Assembly (NCBI GenBank): GCA_015680685.1
Contig: MNCI01011925.1
Span: 826,732 to 890,731 of the forward strand
Source: Gnetum montanum
Taxonomy: Eukaryota > Streptophyta > Gnetopsida > Gnetales > Gnetaceae
Reading direction: 5' to 3'
Length of the DNA stretch: 64,000 nucleotides
Both the position numbers and the translations under genes were made by a program. This document shows, one piece after another, positions 10,935-22,750 of the stretch; within the stretch, counting starts at the first letter, position 1, and the number at the start of each line of letters is the position of its first letter. The notes under the pieces are model-generated. The model saw only the letters and a program-made list of their open reading frames with translations. It ran no database searches and was not told the origin of the DNA.

Positions 10935-11060
10935 AGTGACAAGTAGGACATGCGATGAGAGCATAGCTGATAGGGCATGGTAGGAGAGCACAACGATGGT
11001 GGACAAGGCATGTTAGGAGAGCATAGCAGATAGGGTGTGCCATGAGAGTGTAGCAACAGT
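10935..11060. repeat. Degenerate ~45-bp repeats
   Basis: Variants of GGAGAGCATAGCAGATAGGG recur (about 10955, 11010) mixed with GGACAAGGCATG. Imperfect tandem duplication inside K. Confidence 0.5.
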
Positions 11061-11281
11061 GGACAACAATGGTGTGCTAAGTTTAAGAAGGTTGATGGTG
11101 ACAACGGTGCAAGGAAATCCTTGTAGGTAGTGGTGATGTTGCGAGGGGATCAACACTAGTTGGTGTAGCTCTGATGGATCCACCGTGGCCCTTCATAGGG
11201 CTTGCATGATCCTTCTTAGGCTTGAATAGCCCAAGAGGGACCTAAACAACTCCAAATGATGTGATTTATCATGTTGTGTTG

Positions 11282-11700
11282 GCAATGCAAGGATTTCCTG
11301 TAGCAACATTAGAGGGACATTGGAAGGGGCAATGATTTCTAGTTCCAATGATGTCTATGGTGTGTTAGAAGGGGTAGTGATTTCTGACACTAGTAGTGTT
11401 CATGGTGAATTAGAAGAGTAGTGATTCCCAACATTGATGGTGTCCATGGTCTACTAAAAGAGGTACTAATTCTTGGTGTTGATGGTGTCCATGGTGTGCT
11501 GAAAGGGGTAGTGATTCTCAACGTTGGTGGTGTCTGTGGAGAGTCGAAATGGACAATGATTCTTGACATTGATGGTGTTCGTGGTGTGCTAAAAGAAGTA
11601 GTGATTCTCAGTGCTGGCAATGTCCAAAGAGCATTGGAAGGGATGATAATTCTTGGTGTTGAAGGTGTCCATGGATGCCCAAAAATTACAGTGGATTTTT
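11282..11700 (+). repeat. 57-bp minisatellite inside K
   Basis: About seven imperfect tandem units with core GGTGTCCATGGTGTGCT and GTAGTGATTCTTG. Because the period is a multiple of three, one frame stays open (11421-11819) and reads as repeats of VILxVDGVHGVLKG. This is a consequence of the repeat rather than good evidence of a gene. Confidence 0.8.
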
Positions 11701-11819
11701 CAATGATGGTAATGATAGCAACATCAGCGATGATAATGGCAACACAAGTGATAGTGAAAATAATTCTCATGGCACGAAGAAACTTAGCAAAAAAAGGAAT
11801 GAGAGTTTCTTGGTGCTAA

Positions 11820-13057
11820 AAATAGGCAGAGGCACGACAACAGGCAGATGGTAGGCAATGGAGTGATGATGGCATGAGAGGATGCAAGTGCAAGGGCTGA
11901 GGTGACAGTGTTAGTCAAGGGCAATAGCCCTAAGAAGGGACAACATGATTGGTCCCCAAATAAGGGTTGTGCTACCCTAAGGTCCAGTGTGGCCCTATGT
12001 AGGGCTACACAGCTTACATAGGCCTGTGTGACCCTTACAGGGCCTACATAGCCCCTACAAGTCCAACATAGCCTACAAAAAAGTATTTTTTAAATTAAAG
12101 TTTTAAAAATTTAGGGGTTGGGATTAAAACCATGACCTCCACTCCCATTTTTTAAATTATAATTTAATATTATTTTAATGCATGTATAACAAGAAACTTA
12201 AAAATAGCGATATCTCTCAAATCATAAGTTTAATCGAGATGAAATTTTTATTGTTGGAATCATCTTGACAAGTAATATGTATTGGACATAGTCTAAGAGT
12301 TCAAAAATGAATCTAAGGTTTTGAAGATTTTGAAAGGTCCAACTAGCTTATTCTACCAAAATGACATTACTATGTTGATGTGTGATGACATGATGACTTA
12401 TAAATGAATCTAAGTTGCTTTTAGATGATATACTAATCTTTAGACATGAAGATAATACTTTGATCTTATAAATTGACAACTATGATATAGGCTTGTTTTC
12501 TCAAATCATCATTAACTAAGTATTTGTTTCATATGGGGATTAGACAATGTTATGGATGACTTGACTCCCTTAATTTATCAATACCTAGGTCTTGGTATGG
12601 TGAATAATGCCAAGTTAAATGGGTTAAGTGTTGAGGATAATGATTTTCAAGCAAATAGGATCAATTCAAGTCATGGTTACTAACTTTTTGGGAGAAACTT
12701 AATGATGACCTCAATCAATTAATATTTATAGTATTTAGATGGATAAGAGTTACCTAGACCTATGTATCCTTATATTACCAACATCTCTTCCAATTGATGA
12801 ATCTTGATGAGGCATAATTAGATCTTCATTAGTCAATACTATCCATAAAAGAATTTTTTTGGTTGGTGGGATCTATGTCTTTTGTATATGTTTGATCCAT
12901 TATTCATGAAATCAATGGAAAGGTATCTTCTAGCTTACATCTCAAACATATGATGCATTTGGTGATGATCAATGACTTTCCCTGTGTCATGGCTTCATGG
13001 TTCATCATCAGGTTCATGTTGTAGTTGGTCCATGGTTTTGAATGGCCCTTGGATCAT
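11820..13057. other. K interior, no gene recognised
   Basis: Low-complexity, AT-rich sequence up to the primer-binding site. Short repeats of GGGCCTACA-like text at about 12000-12070. Nothing coding recognised. Confidence 0.5.
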
Positions 13058-13074
13058 GGTTTACTCCAATACCA
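13058..13074 (-). other. Primer-binding site of K
   Basis: Minus strand TGGTATTGGAGTAAACC two bases after the LTR end. Nine of the first twelve bases match the common plant Copia initiator-Met site. Confidence 0.6.
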
Positions 13075-13076
13075 AT

Positions 13077-13567
13077 TGTGATATTTCATTCTGAAAACAT
13101 CAAATATACATTATATTAGACATTATGCGTAAAGGAAATACTAGGAAAAATGTAGACAGAGAAAAAAAAAGAATTATTTATTGATGTGGAATAAAGTATT
13201 CCTTGGGATTTTCTTCCTTTAACATCAATCCCTTAGAGGCAATCTAGCACTACCACCATGGTTAGGCCTATAATAATCCAAAAGCGATGGTCAATCCTCT
13301 TCCTGTCCCACTTCACTTAGCTCCAATGACTCATCTTTTTCTAGCCCCACCATCTCCTTCTAGCATGACCTCTAAGCTTGAGTATAAATCCCTTAGGTCA
13401 AACCTCGCAAATTTACCTCGAGAGACATGTCCATTATTATAATGTACCCTTTTAGGTCTCAATTACAACATGCCATTTTAGGTTTTGTTACAATTATGAT
13501 AACACTTATTATGAAGAGGCACCATATTTATTATGTAGTATCACCATTTGGAAACATGGATTTTATA
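13077..13567 (-). repeat. 5' LTR of K
   Basis: 491 bp copy of 7849-8371, more worn at its outer end (the left copy's GGGACATTACA reads GGATTTTATA here). Confidence 0.75.
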
Positions 13568-14290
13568 GAGGGCCTTATTCATTTTTCCTTGACTAGTTAG
13601 ATCTCTTTCTCATTTACTTCCTTAAGGAGCCCTACCTAGTCCCTGAAGTGATTTTTTACATGTTTGAATTTAAGGACCTCATTTTTCTAGGAGATTACCT
13701 CAATGGATATTTTCTAGAAAACTTCTTGGACTTCCTCCATTGATAGATTATGGTTCTTCATTATCAACCTTCTCAAATCCATGTTCATTTTGTTGAGTTT
13801 ATCTAGTTGCTATCTCACAAATTTGACCATTTGGTCTTTTTGTTCCTTGACATTGTGTAGGTGATGGATGTTCCTTGTCAATGTTAGGTTCTCCTTGTGG
13901 ACTTATTCCAAGTCCTTATCGATGTTGAAGGTAAGAGCCTCTAATAAGAACGCATCAAAGATCATCATCTCCTTAGCATTCTCAACCTCTTTTAGTTGGT
14001 TCTAAAGCCATAGAAAAGCTACATCCTACATGATGATCTAGCTAAGAGTGGTGAGATTAGCTAAGCAAGCTCTTAGTTTTGAAACCTTGGTAGACAACCT
14101 TTAGTTTTCATTAGTGGCTACCTCTAGTTGAGCATTTGCTATGATGAGCTTGCCCTTTGCTTCTATCAACTCTGACTAGGTTGTAGTAATTTCATCTAGG
14201 AGATTAAAGATCTTCAGAAGTAGTTTCCTAGTCTCCACCAGTTGGTCCAATACCTCTTTGTGTTAGTTTGCGCTTAGATTCCCGCTTGCC
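13568..14290 (-). pseudogene. D ORF2, N-terminal half of coiled-coil protein
   Basis: Minus-strand reading with frameshifts matches A1 ORF2 in order: LDQLVETRKLLLKIFNL, ELIEAKGKLIIANAQLE (A1 DLISTKGKLVISEVRAE), NLSMEEVQE (A1 TLSMEEVRA), HFRD.VGLLKEVNEKEI (A1 HFRDQVGMYKQILEKEI). The last motif ends at the K insertion and continues at 7848. Confidence 0.8.
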
Positions 14291-15730
14291 TATGAAAGTT
14301 TGCACATATTTGAGTGCAGTAATATCTAGCATGGTTGTCACAAGAACTTTTAATATTTCTACCACCATTTTGACCACCACCTCCATCCTTGTTTCTTATT
14401 ATCAGTGCTACATCACTAGGATGGTAGCCTCCTTGTCCTCTTCCAGACACACCAAGAAGGTTACGACATTTCCAAAAATTTTAGGAAGCTCTTGTTGTTT
14501 GATGATGGTTACCATAACCTCTTAGGCACTTGGGTTTGATCTTGCAAGCCCTTTCATTCTTTAGGTCGAAAATAGTAAGGCAGTCTTCTCCAACTAGCTT
14601 ATTATTCTAGTTACTTCATTAAGATGGGTTAACGTTGGTTAGTAGACTAATGGTTCTTCATCAATTACCTCTCCTTGCTGCTGCTATAAAAGTTTCTCAT
14701 GGAGTTTCCTCATATTTTTAATGGCTATAGGAGCCTCCAACATTGTCTCTTTAGTGGGTGTTGGTAATGGCTGCTCCTTCTCAATTAGTTTGGCTAGTGC
14801 TTTATCCTTTATCATCTCCTACCAAGAGGTAGGAGAAGCATGATGGATGGTATCATTGACATATTGAGCTATGCCTCCCATTTAGTAAAGTTTTTTTGAT
14901 TAAGCATGGAAAGGGGATTGTATTCCTCCCTCACTCATTTTCTTTAAACTACTTCTTGATCTCCAAGAAGATGAGCTAAGGGAGGTTGATGAGAAACTTG
15001 TAGCTTACAGCGATGCACACACAGGTAGAGAAGGTGGTGACTTTGTGGGGCCTAACCATTGGGTTCAAGTGATAGGCTGTGATCTTCAAATAGGCTCTCT
15101 TCACCTTGGCTAATATGCTAAATTCCTTACAACTTACCCCATAGAATGTTTCAACCCACTATTTCTTTGCTTTAAGATCTTCTTATGTTGGGATCTTTGC
15201 CAATGTTGCTATAGTGTCTAGTAGTCTAAGGGCCTCTATAATGGCCTCAACCAAATAGGACATGCTGATGTCCTTGATCTTGATAGTCACATTTGCCTAT
15301 CAATTATTCCAAAATAGATCAGTTTTCCTCATATATCACTCTTTGCTAGAAGTGCGGATGGGCCACATATGGGACCCCTGTAGTTGAGTCTTGATCTCCT
15401 ATGGTGCCAAGTCCAAGAAGGATTTGAGGTTACGTTCTTAAAGAATTGAACTTATGACCTCCTTGGAACAAATTCACTTAAGGCAAGCCTTGGTCAATGT
15501 GACCTCTAGATTTGAGCTAGGCCTTGTCACCTCATGTTGCCTTGATTGGCTTGTTTCTGTGATGGAAATATGATGAATAGATTCCACATTAGGCTCCTCC
15601 CCAAGAGGTCCTATGGCATGTGTTTTAGCTTCACCTTCTTGAGGCTATTGTGGTTGTTGGCCCCTTTTCCCTCTCAGCTGCTTCTCCCATTGTTGGGATG
15701 ATCCTTCTCCTATGCTCTCTTTGGCACCAT
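14290..15730 (-). pseudogene. D ORF1 (plant-transposon-protein-like domain)
   Basis: Minus-strand remnant of the same protein as A1 ORF1. It begins at an ATG at 15730 (MVPKRA, compare MAPKRG in A2 at 32491). Other landmarks are KVKRAYLKITAYHLNP (A1 EERVYLKIGTYHLFP), CIAVSYKFLINLP (A1 VLMGKVNANLP) and IPFPCLIKK (A1 LPFPCLIRK) at about 14925. Many stops and frameshifts. ORF1-ORF2 order and position next to the LTR match A1. Confidence 0.7.
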
Positions 15731-17200
15731 TTGTGATCACAAACATAGCCAAGGATTAATGTCTTATGTGTAACATTTAATACTTTGATACATTTTCCCC
15801 ATTTGGGTTGGTTACACTTAGGCTAATTCATGATCATGGAAGATTGATTATTTTACTACTATTTTATTATTATTTTATTCCAATAGCTACCTGAGTGTTT
15901 TGGTGAGGTTTAACTATGGTGAATTAGTGATTCTTAATATTATTTTATTAGTTAAAACTTTTGGGAGTTAGAAAAATTTTCAAAAAATTTCATTAGAAAC
16001 CATAGGTTTGTGGTCCCCACAACATAAAGCTCACCTTTGATAGCCTAAGGATTGAAGAATGAGTTCAATCTAACAAGCGGTTAGAAAGTTATGATTGCAG
16101 GAAGGCTCTAGGCTTTGAAAATTGCAAAACCTCCCCCTAGCATTATGATGAAAATGTGAAATTTTGGCTAAGTTCCATCATGTATTTATACTTTTTTTTT
16201 ATGTGTCAAGGGGAATGCATCAATGTAGCAAAAACAAAAATTTTTACATTTAAAAAGCTAAGGAAATAAAGAGAGTTTTACCATAAAATTGGGGTCCACA
16301 AGAAGCTAGTTATCATATTGGGCATTTCCATGATTCTTGGTAGGCTTTAAAAAAAATGAAGTTATGATACTTTGGTTTTACAAAAAAACATATTTGAAGC
16401 TAGCCCAATATCAAATACAAGGTAAAGGTTATGAAGGTGATATGTCAAAGCAACGTTAGAGGAGAATACTATATTCACATGAAGGATATCTTTAATCAAG
16501 GTATATTATATTTAAATTAGGAATTTGATAAACATTAAGAGAAAGTTAATAAAACTTAAAAATAAAATTCCAAAATTTCAAAAATTGCACTCATCAAAAT
16601 ATTAAATTTTATCCAAAGTTTTTATGCAAAGTTGCTACAAAAAATGTCCAAGAAATCAAAGACCATGGCATGGTGCCTCGTGCTGATTTGAACTATGGAC
16701 ACTAAACAGTCTTCAACAATGCCAACTTTTAGGATTAAACCCTTGCTCCTTCAGAAGATAATGTGACAAACATGACCAAATCCATGGCCAAAAGCATGGC
16801 TTGAAAAATAGCAATTAGCTGTGTGCATCATGGATAGGCCATGAGATTATCCCACGTAGCACCATCCTCATCTGAGCATTAATGCTCTCAGATCCATGGC
16901 TTCCTTAGCCATTAAAATCATGCATTTGTAGACAAAACCATAGTTGCAAAAGTCTCCTTCATCCACAACATACCTTAACTAATCTCTCTTGCAACGGTGG
17001 CTTCGTCTGGATCAATGAAGTCACAAAATGAGCACCACAAAAATTGTGAGGTAGGAACATGAGCATATCTAGCAATAATTGAACTACCAAGGTATAATGC
17101 AGCAATATGTAAAACCCTCATCTTTGCATATTGGGAAAACATTTAACCTACAATGTGTGTAGGAAGTAGAGACAACAATGGCAACACTAACCTTAAGCGG
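15731..17200. other. Spacer upstream of D ORF1
   Basis: AT-rich, no ORF of note. Contains a minus-strand TATA-like box (16181-16190). The right part (about 16600 onward) may already belong to the LTR copy F, whose left end I could not fix. Confidence 0.45.
16181..16190 (-). promoter_or_regulatory. Possible internal TATA box upstream of D ORF1
   Basis: Minus strand TATAAATACA about 450 bases before the ORF1 start codon. A2 has a TATA-like box about 520 bases before its ORF1. May drive a separate mRNA for the 3' ORFs. Sequence alone cannot show use. Confidence 0.35.
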
Positions 17201-17717
17201 TATTGGCGTAGATGACCATAGCAACTAGAAGCATAGCCACAAGACTCAATTACACAAAGATTCAGGAGTGGTTGTTGGGGAAAATGGAATATAAGACACA
17301 AAGGTCACCATGTGGTGGTCATGGAAAATCCCACTTTACCAAGATCATGTTTCATAATTCTGTTTGTGAGTGCAGCAAGCATAGGGCCATATACATGGTT
17401 GTGAACATCAAATGAACTCGTGGGATGCGGCATGTGGTTGCAGGGCCAATGCCATGCTCTTAAATCTTTCCCATTGTATTATGGTTCTAAGAATATTATT
17501 TTTATTTGATCTACCTTTTACCATGTAAAATATCACATAAAAATTTAAATTAAAACCTCTATTATGGGAAGAAGCCAATTTTGCCACAACATTATTGATA
17601 ATAGGGTATATAATAACTTCACTTCATATCATATATCTTCTAAAATCATAAGGAAGGAGATTTACAAACATTTGGTAAAAATACCTTTATTTTCTACAAC
17701 ATTAAAACTCTACCTAA

Positions 17718-17852
17718 GAAGTTATAACCTCTTATGGAAGTTATAACTTAATTTCCTTGATATTTGTGAAGTTGTGATTACCAAGAGGACACTTGCCAGT
17801 TATAGCTTGTATTTCTCCAATTTTAATAACTTCCTATTGAAGTTATAACTTC
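17718..17852 (+). promoter_or_regulatory. Repeated GAAGTTATAACTTC palindrome in F LTR U3
   Basis: Perfect 14-bp palindrome at 17839-17852, near copies at 17718 and 17737, and a half-site at about 17825, all 80-220 bases upstream of TATA. The G copy has degenerate versions (for example GAAGTTATGACTTC near 24259). Confidence 0.6.
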
Positions 17853-17933
17853 CAAGGTGGTTATGAATTAATATCCCTAGATATTTGTAACATCCTTAAC
17901 CTTTCATGATTATTGTAACTACCCTAAGGTCAC

Positions 17934-17941
17934 TATATAAG
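17934..17941 (+). promoter_or_regulatory. TATA box of F LTR
   Basis: TATATAAG right after the conserved GTAACTACCCTAAGGTCAC. The G copy has TATAAAAAG at 24355. Confidence 0.65.
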
Positions 17942-19087
17942 GAATTCAAGGGTAGAATTAAAGAGGGGGTGGAAATTTTTGGGAAGATTGAAGATGGTAA
18001 CAACATGGCTTGCTAAAGACATTAATTTAGCTTATTTGTTTTAATCTTGTGAGTTCATTTCTTCCCATTTTTTTTAGTTTCTTAGCTAATAGTTTAGATA
18101 GTATCACGCTTGGAATTTAATTTTGGGATTCTTTCTAAGTTGATTTTATAGCTTTGTTTTTGCACAATATTAGACTTCTATTAAGGTTTTCCATAAAATA
18201 TCTTATGTCTTGAAAATCCTCTAGAGTAATTTAATAGTAATGTCTTAGTGAAATTACCTATTTTAAGCATAGAGAATCTAGGAGAATCTTTGATATTTTG
18301 AGATGGCTGAAATAGATGCATTGTTTTAAAGTGTATTGCCTTGGTATTTAAATCTTGAAATTGTCAAAGTTTTTGAAATCTCTGTTGAATGAAATTCTTA
18401 ACAGCTATTAACTAGCCAAAATAGAAGCTTTTACTTTGTCATTGGCACAACATTTTTGGTAGTGTAATAAGATTGTCCTTTACAAAATTGCTTCTTGAGT
18501 TTAGTGGGTTTGGACAATTCGTAGTTAGATTAAATTGGAATAACTCTATTGTGAAGTGTTTCCTCATGTCAATATATCTTTCTTAAATATTTGAGATTCA
18601 CAAAAATGTGCTTTCTTTTCTTGATTTTTCTAAATCCTTTGAATCTAACTCTATTTCTAGTTTTCTTATGGAATTTTCTCTTTGCGAGAAATTAGGAGTA
18701 GATTGATAGAATTATCCTCAAATATTTTTTTGAAATTTATTTGTTACAAGTAACATACTATAGGGACTATACATACCAAGTGATTTGAAAAAAATATGAA
18801 CCTTTCAACAACTCATAGTATTTGACAAAGTTAGCTGAATTTCTTTTATGATAGCCAGTTACAGTTTCATACACAACCTAGTCATTTCAACATTCACAAT
18901 AGAAAATGCATACCCACATTTAGTTCGTTTCATAACCACTAAGTCTATTTAGAGGTATTTGGGCCTTGGTGTTGCCAGAGACTAGCAAGCACCTTAACCC
19001 TATTTGAAGAACACTCTCATTTCCCATGATCCCTTGGTTATGAGATCTGGAGGGCCTAATGTTGGCGATCCTAGATAGTTGCCAACA

Positions 19088-19690
19088 ATAGAAAAGGTGA
19101 AAAATTTCCTTGAAGCCATATCTTCACCAATTCCACTTGATTTGTTCTAAGTCTGGGAGCACCACGATCATGAATTCATTCAAAGTTGTTATGAAAAATG
19201 ACTCCATGCTTCCAGAATAAAAGAAACACCATGAAGTTGTAGTGAAATGAATAGATGTCATGGGCTCACTACCTAGTATCATGTGAAAACCAATTTCCCA
19301 TTAATTAATTTAAGGATTCAATGATGAAACCCAATTGTTAAGGAATTAATTTAAATGATAGAATTTAATTAATCCACCAATAATCAACAGTTGTAATCAA
19401 CATCAAAGTCATGATGGTAATAAAGAAGAAAAATACATGTAAGACATTTTAAATAAAGAAAAATATAAAAGAAATTGTAAAATACTCAAGAAAATGAAAA
19501 ACATATGAAAAAATAGTGTAAAATAAAAAAGTTGAAAAACTGAGAAGCCACTTTGGAGGATGTCAGCATGGATGGCCATCTTCCTGACAATTGAGTTGGC
19601 AGGGAGAGATTAGAAGGATTAAGCATGCTTAGGCATCAGTTGAGGCATTATTTCCACTAGTTGTTTTTTATTTGAGGAAAGGTTTGAGAT
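19088..19690. other. Spacer, no gene
   Basis: Between the LTR copy F and the integrase C-terminus of D. AT-rich with A-runs, probably D sequence downstream of pol. No coding signal. Confidence 0.5.
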
Positions 19691-22600
19691 GTTGGGTGTT
19701 GACCAAAAATCTCTTACTTGGGCTATGAGGATGGTATATCATCATGGTCCCTTATGAGAAAGTTTCATATATGATGTAAGGATCCTTCCATAGCATTTAA
19801 AATTTGGTACATTGAGGTACATGCATGGGGTTCTAGTAGAGCATCTTATCTTCTGGTTGAAACCTTACTTTCCTTATTCTAAGTTCATGACATTGCTTCT
19901 TATGTTCCTTGTGAACTTCATGCAATGATAGGGCCACTAATCTATTTTTTTCTAGCATGTTGAGATTCATCAGCCTTTCTCTTTAGGCTAGACTTAGGTC
20001 CAAATCAAGGTCACAAGTTGTTGAAAGTGTATGAAGCTCAGATCGGCTAGGAAGAGTTGGAAGTTTTCTGTACACTAACTCATAGGAAGAGTAACTAATA
20101 TTAAGTTTTCATATTAAATGATAGACCTAAAGAGAATCATTGAGTTTATTGCTCTAGTCTATCATATATTTGCTAACTATATGTGTGTTAGTATTTTGGT
20201 AATTTCCCTATTGGTGACCTTAGCTTGACCATTGGCTTGGGGGTGGTATGGAGTTTTTAATTTATGTTCAACCCTCAAGCGTTGCATGAGCTTCCAAAAA
20301 GTGGCACTAGTAAAATGTATTTCATTGTCTAAAATTAATGCCTGTGGCACAACAAACTTATTCATAACATTTTTTTGTACAAACTGTGTTGCTATAGAGG
20401 ATGCATAGTTAGTGGCAGTAGCAATGTTAGCTCATTTGGTATAGTAGTCAATAGAAATGATGATGTAGGCCTTTCCATTTAATATAGGGTTGATGGGCCC
20501 CATGAAATCAATCCCTAAAAGATCAAAAGGCTTTACTAGTTTGATCCACTATTACGGTCTTTCCATGCATGCAGTCATCCCTCCATCATGTTGACATCTT
20601 TCACAGGAATGGAATAATTGATGGAAAATCTTAAAGATAGTGGGCTAGTAATATCTTGCCATAAGGATCTTAATGGCCATCCTCCTTCCAGCATGGTGGC
20701 CTTCATAAGGATCCTTGTGTGCATCTTGAAGGACTTGAAGTTGATCTGCGTCGAGAACCCACCATTGTACAAGGCCATTTGTGCATCAGCAAAGAGGAGT
20801 TCATCAAGAAATTGATTAGATAGTGGGCTTTCAGCCTCTTTTCAATCCCATCACAATCAATACAAGTTATCATCCACCACATTCTTAGCTTCCTTCCAAT
20901 CAACCATTGTTAAGTCAAAATCCTATAGGATCATTAGTCATCGTATAACATGGGGGCTCATCATTGGCTTGTTCATCAGGAACCGAATGGCACTATGGTT
21001 GGTGTGCATAAAAAATTTGTATTCAAGCACCTAGTACTTGAGTTTTTCTAACACATGTACCATTGTCATAAGCTCCTTTTCAATGGTGGTGTAGTTGAGT
21101 TGTGCACTAATAATGTTTTTTCTTACATAGTGGATGTAATATGGATGTTTCTAACCATCCATCTATGTAAGCATGACCCCAAAGACATAATTGGATGCAT
21201 TCATCATGATGTGAAATGATGTGGACTAGTCTAGTGCTCATAGAATCGAAGTTTCTACTTCAATTGTTGGAATGTATTTTCACATTGTTTGGTCTAAAAA
21301 AATGGTGCATCTTTCTTTGTAATTTCTACCAATGACTTAGCAATATTTGAGGAATTTTTTATGAAGCATTTGTAATAACCAATGTGGCCAAAGAATGATC
21401 TCATGTCCTTCACTATTTTTGGTTGTTTGGTTGTTCCTTAGATAATTCTTATTTTCTCTAGGTTCACTTTGATCCCTTTGTTTGAAATTCGATGCTCCAA
21501 GATAATGTCCTCTTCGACCATGAGGTGGCTTTTCTACTAGTTGATCCTCAAGTTTATCTCTGCACACCTTTTAAGCACTTGCTCAAGGTAATCCAAGGCT
21601 TTCTCAAAGGTAGCCTTGTAGGTGGAGAAGTCATCCATAAGACTTCTACCCTACTATTGATCTATTGTTGGAAGATGCTCAAGACCAAATATTGAAATTT
21701 AGTGGAAGCATTGCATAGGCCAAAAGGCATCTTTCTATGTGAAAAAGTTCCCTAAGGACTTGTAAATGTTATCTTGGCATGGTCCTCTAGTGCAATATAA
21801 ATTTGGTTATAGCCATTATAACCATCCAGAAAGCTATCATAACTATGCCCCATAATGGTATCTAGCATATGGTCCACCAATAGCAATGGAAAATGATCTT
21901 TGTAAGTGACCATATTCAGCAACTGAAAGTCTATACAAGCTCTCCACTTTCCTCCCTTCTTAGCATACTAACAATTGGGCTAATGAACTCATTATCTGCA
22001 ATTGGATAGATAAACCAAACCTTGAGGAGTTGCTTAATCTCCTCCTTGATGATCTACTTGAGCTTTAGGTTCAAGTGTCTTTGTGGTAACCTCTTCAATT
22101 TGATGGAGGAATCTATATAAATTCTATGCTAGCATATCCATGGATCTATTCTTGTTAACTCATGATATGACCAAGCAAAGGTTATTGGTCATTTTTTTAC
22201 AACTTTGAGTAATTTCTTCACTAATGTAGGAGTAAGTGTGACATTGATAATGACCAACTTACCATTGTTCAAAAAAGCATATTCCATTCCCACTAGTAGA
22301 GCCTTTAACTTAAGGGTCTCTTGCTTGAAAGCTTCTGGGATCTCCAATTTTCCTTTGTTCATTAGAGAGTTGGCAATGTATTTAATCCAACTTGTCCATG
22401 CTATCAACATATGAACTTGTGAGGTTCTTAACTGGTTCCATGCATATTGTCAATCTAGCTTCATTATCTATGGTCAACCACTTAGTACACTCTTATTTGG
22501 TGGCTTCTACATGTAGGCACCTTTAAATTTCTACTATGTTTGCATACTGATTACATGCTTGAAGGGATGTGTCTTTGATGGTCCACAATCTCTACATGCA

Positions 22601-22750
22601 CTAGCACTATGTGTCATTGTACATGATGCATGGAACTCTCTTTTTCTTGATCTTTTCAAATTTTTTTATCTTGAAAATCTCCAAGGAAAGATCTCAAATC
22701 CCCAACTTGGTCAATGGTACTTAGTCATGCTCTCCACATAATAATAGGGA
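19690..22750 (-). pseudogene. Athila-type pol remnant of D (RT, RNase H, integrase)
   Basis: Minus strand, RT at the right. RT N-terminal region at about 22189-22410 (LKLKALLVGMEYAFLNNGKLVIINVTLT), palm at about 21600-21980 (CIDFQLLNMVTYKDHFPL, FLDGYNGYNQI, MPFGLCNAS, and a frame-shifted MDDF box). RNase H at about 20880-21330 (EKELMTMVHVLEKLKY, HTNHSAIRFLMNKP, where the Asp of HTDHS is lost). Integrase at about 20170-20530: GIDFMGPI and ILDNEIHF are present but the third acid reads QAKVTN, Lys for Glu. The C-terminal part extends to about 19690. Numerous stops. Same sublineage as H. Confidence 0.8.

Larger units (their letters stand above)
7849..13567 (-). mobile_element. K: Copia-type non-autonomous LTR element carrying a host gene fragment
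   Basis: Two direct repeats, 7849-8371 and 13077-13567, both TG...CA-like. On the minus strand the 5' LTR is the right one, followed by a primer-binding site resembling the initiator-Met type (TGGTATTGGAGT against the usual TGGTATCAGAGC). A polypurine tract precedes the left LTR. Flanks AAGGG (7844-7848) and GAGGG (13568-13572) fit a 5-bp target duplication with one change. It splits D ORF2, whose reading continues on both sides. No gag, RT or integrase seen in the 4.7 kb interior; instead a CCR4-like pseudogene and a minisatellite. Confidence 0.75.
17200..19087 (+). mobile_element. F: solo-type LTR copy related to G LTR
   Basis: Direct repeat of about 23770-25515: both contain GTAACTACCCTAAGGTCAC then TATA, TGAGTTCATTTCTTCCCA, GTGAAGTGTTTCCTCATGT and TTTGACAAAGTTAGCT, and end in TTGCCAACA or TTGCCAATA. 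Unlike G, no primer-binding site follows (ATAGAAAAGG), so this is a solo or 3' LTR. It lies between ORF1 and the integrase of D, so it inserted into D. The left boundary is uncertain. Confidence 0.65.

Noticed and set aside
11421-11819. 132-residue repetitive ORF
   Set aside because: Open only because the minisatellite period is a multiple of three.
14268-14525. Ser/Thr-rich plus-strand ORF
   Set aside because: Shadow of the D coiled-coil and ORF1 pseudogenes on the minus strand.
17839-17852. Resemblance of GAAGTTATAACTTC to a loxP-type recombination site
   Set aside because: Only the short ATAACTTC word is shared; there is no 13-8-13 structure and no recombinase nearby. Better read as a U3 palindrome.
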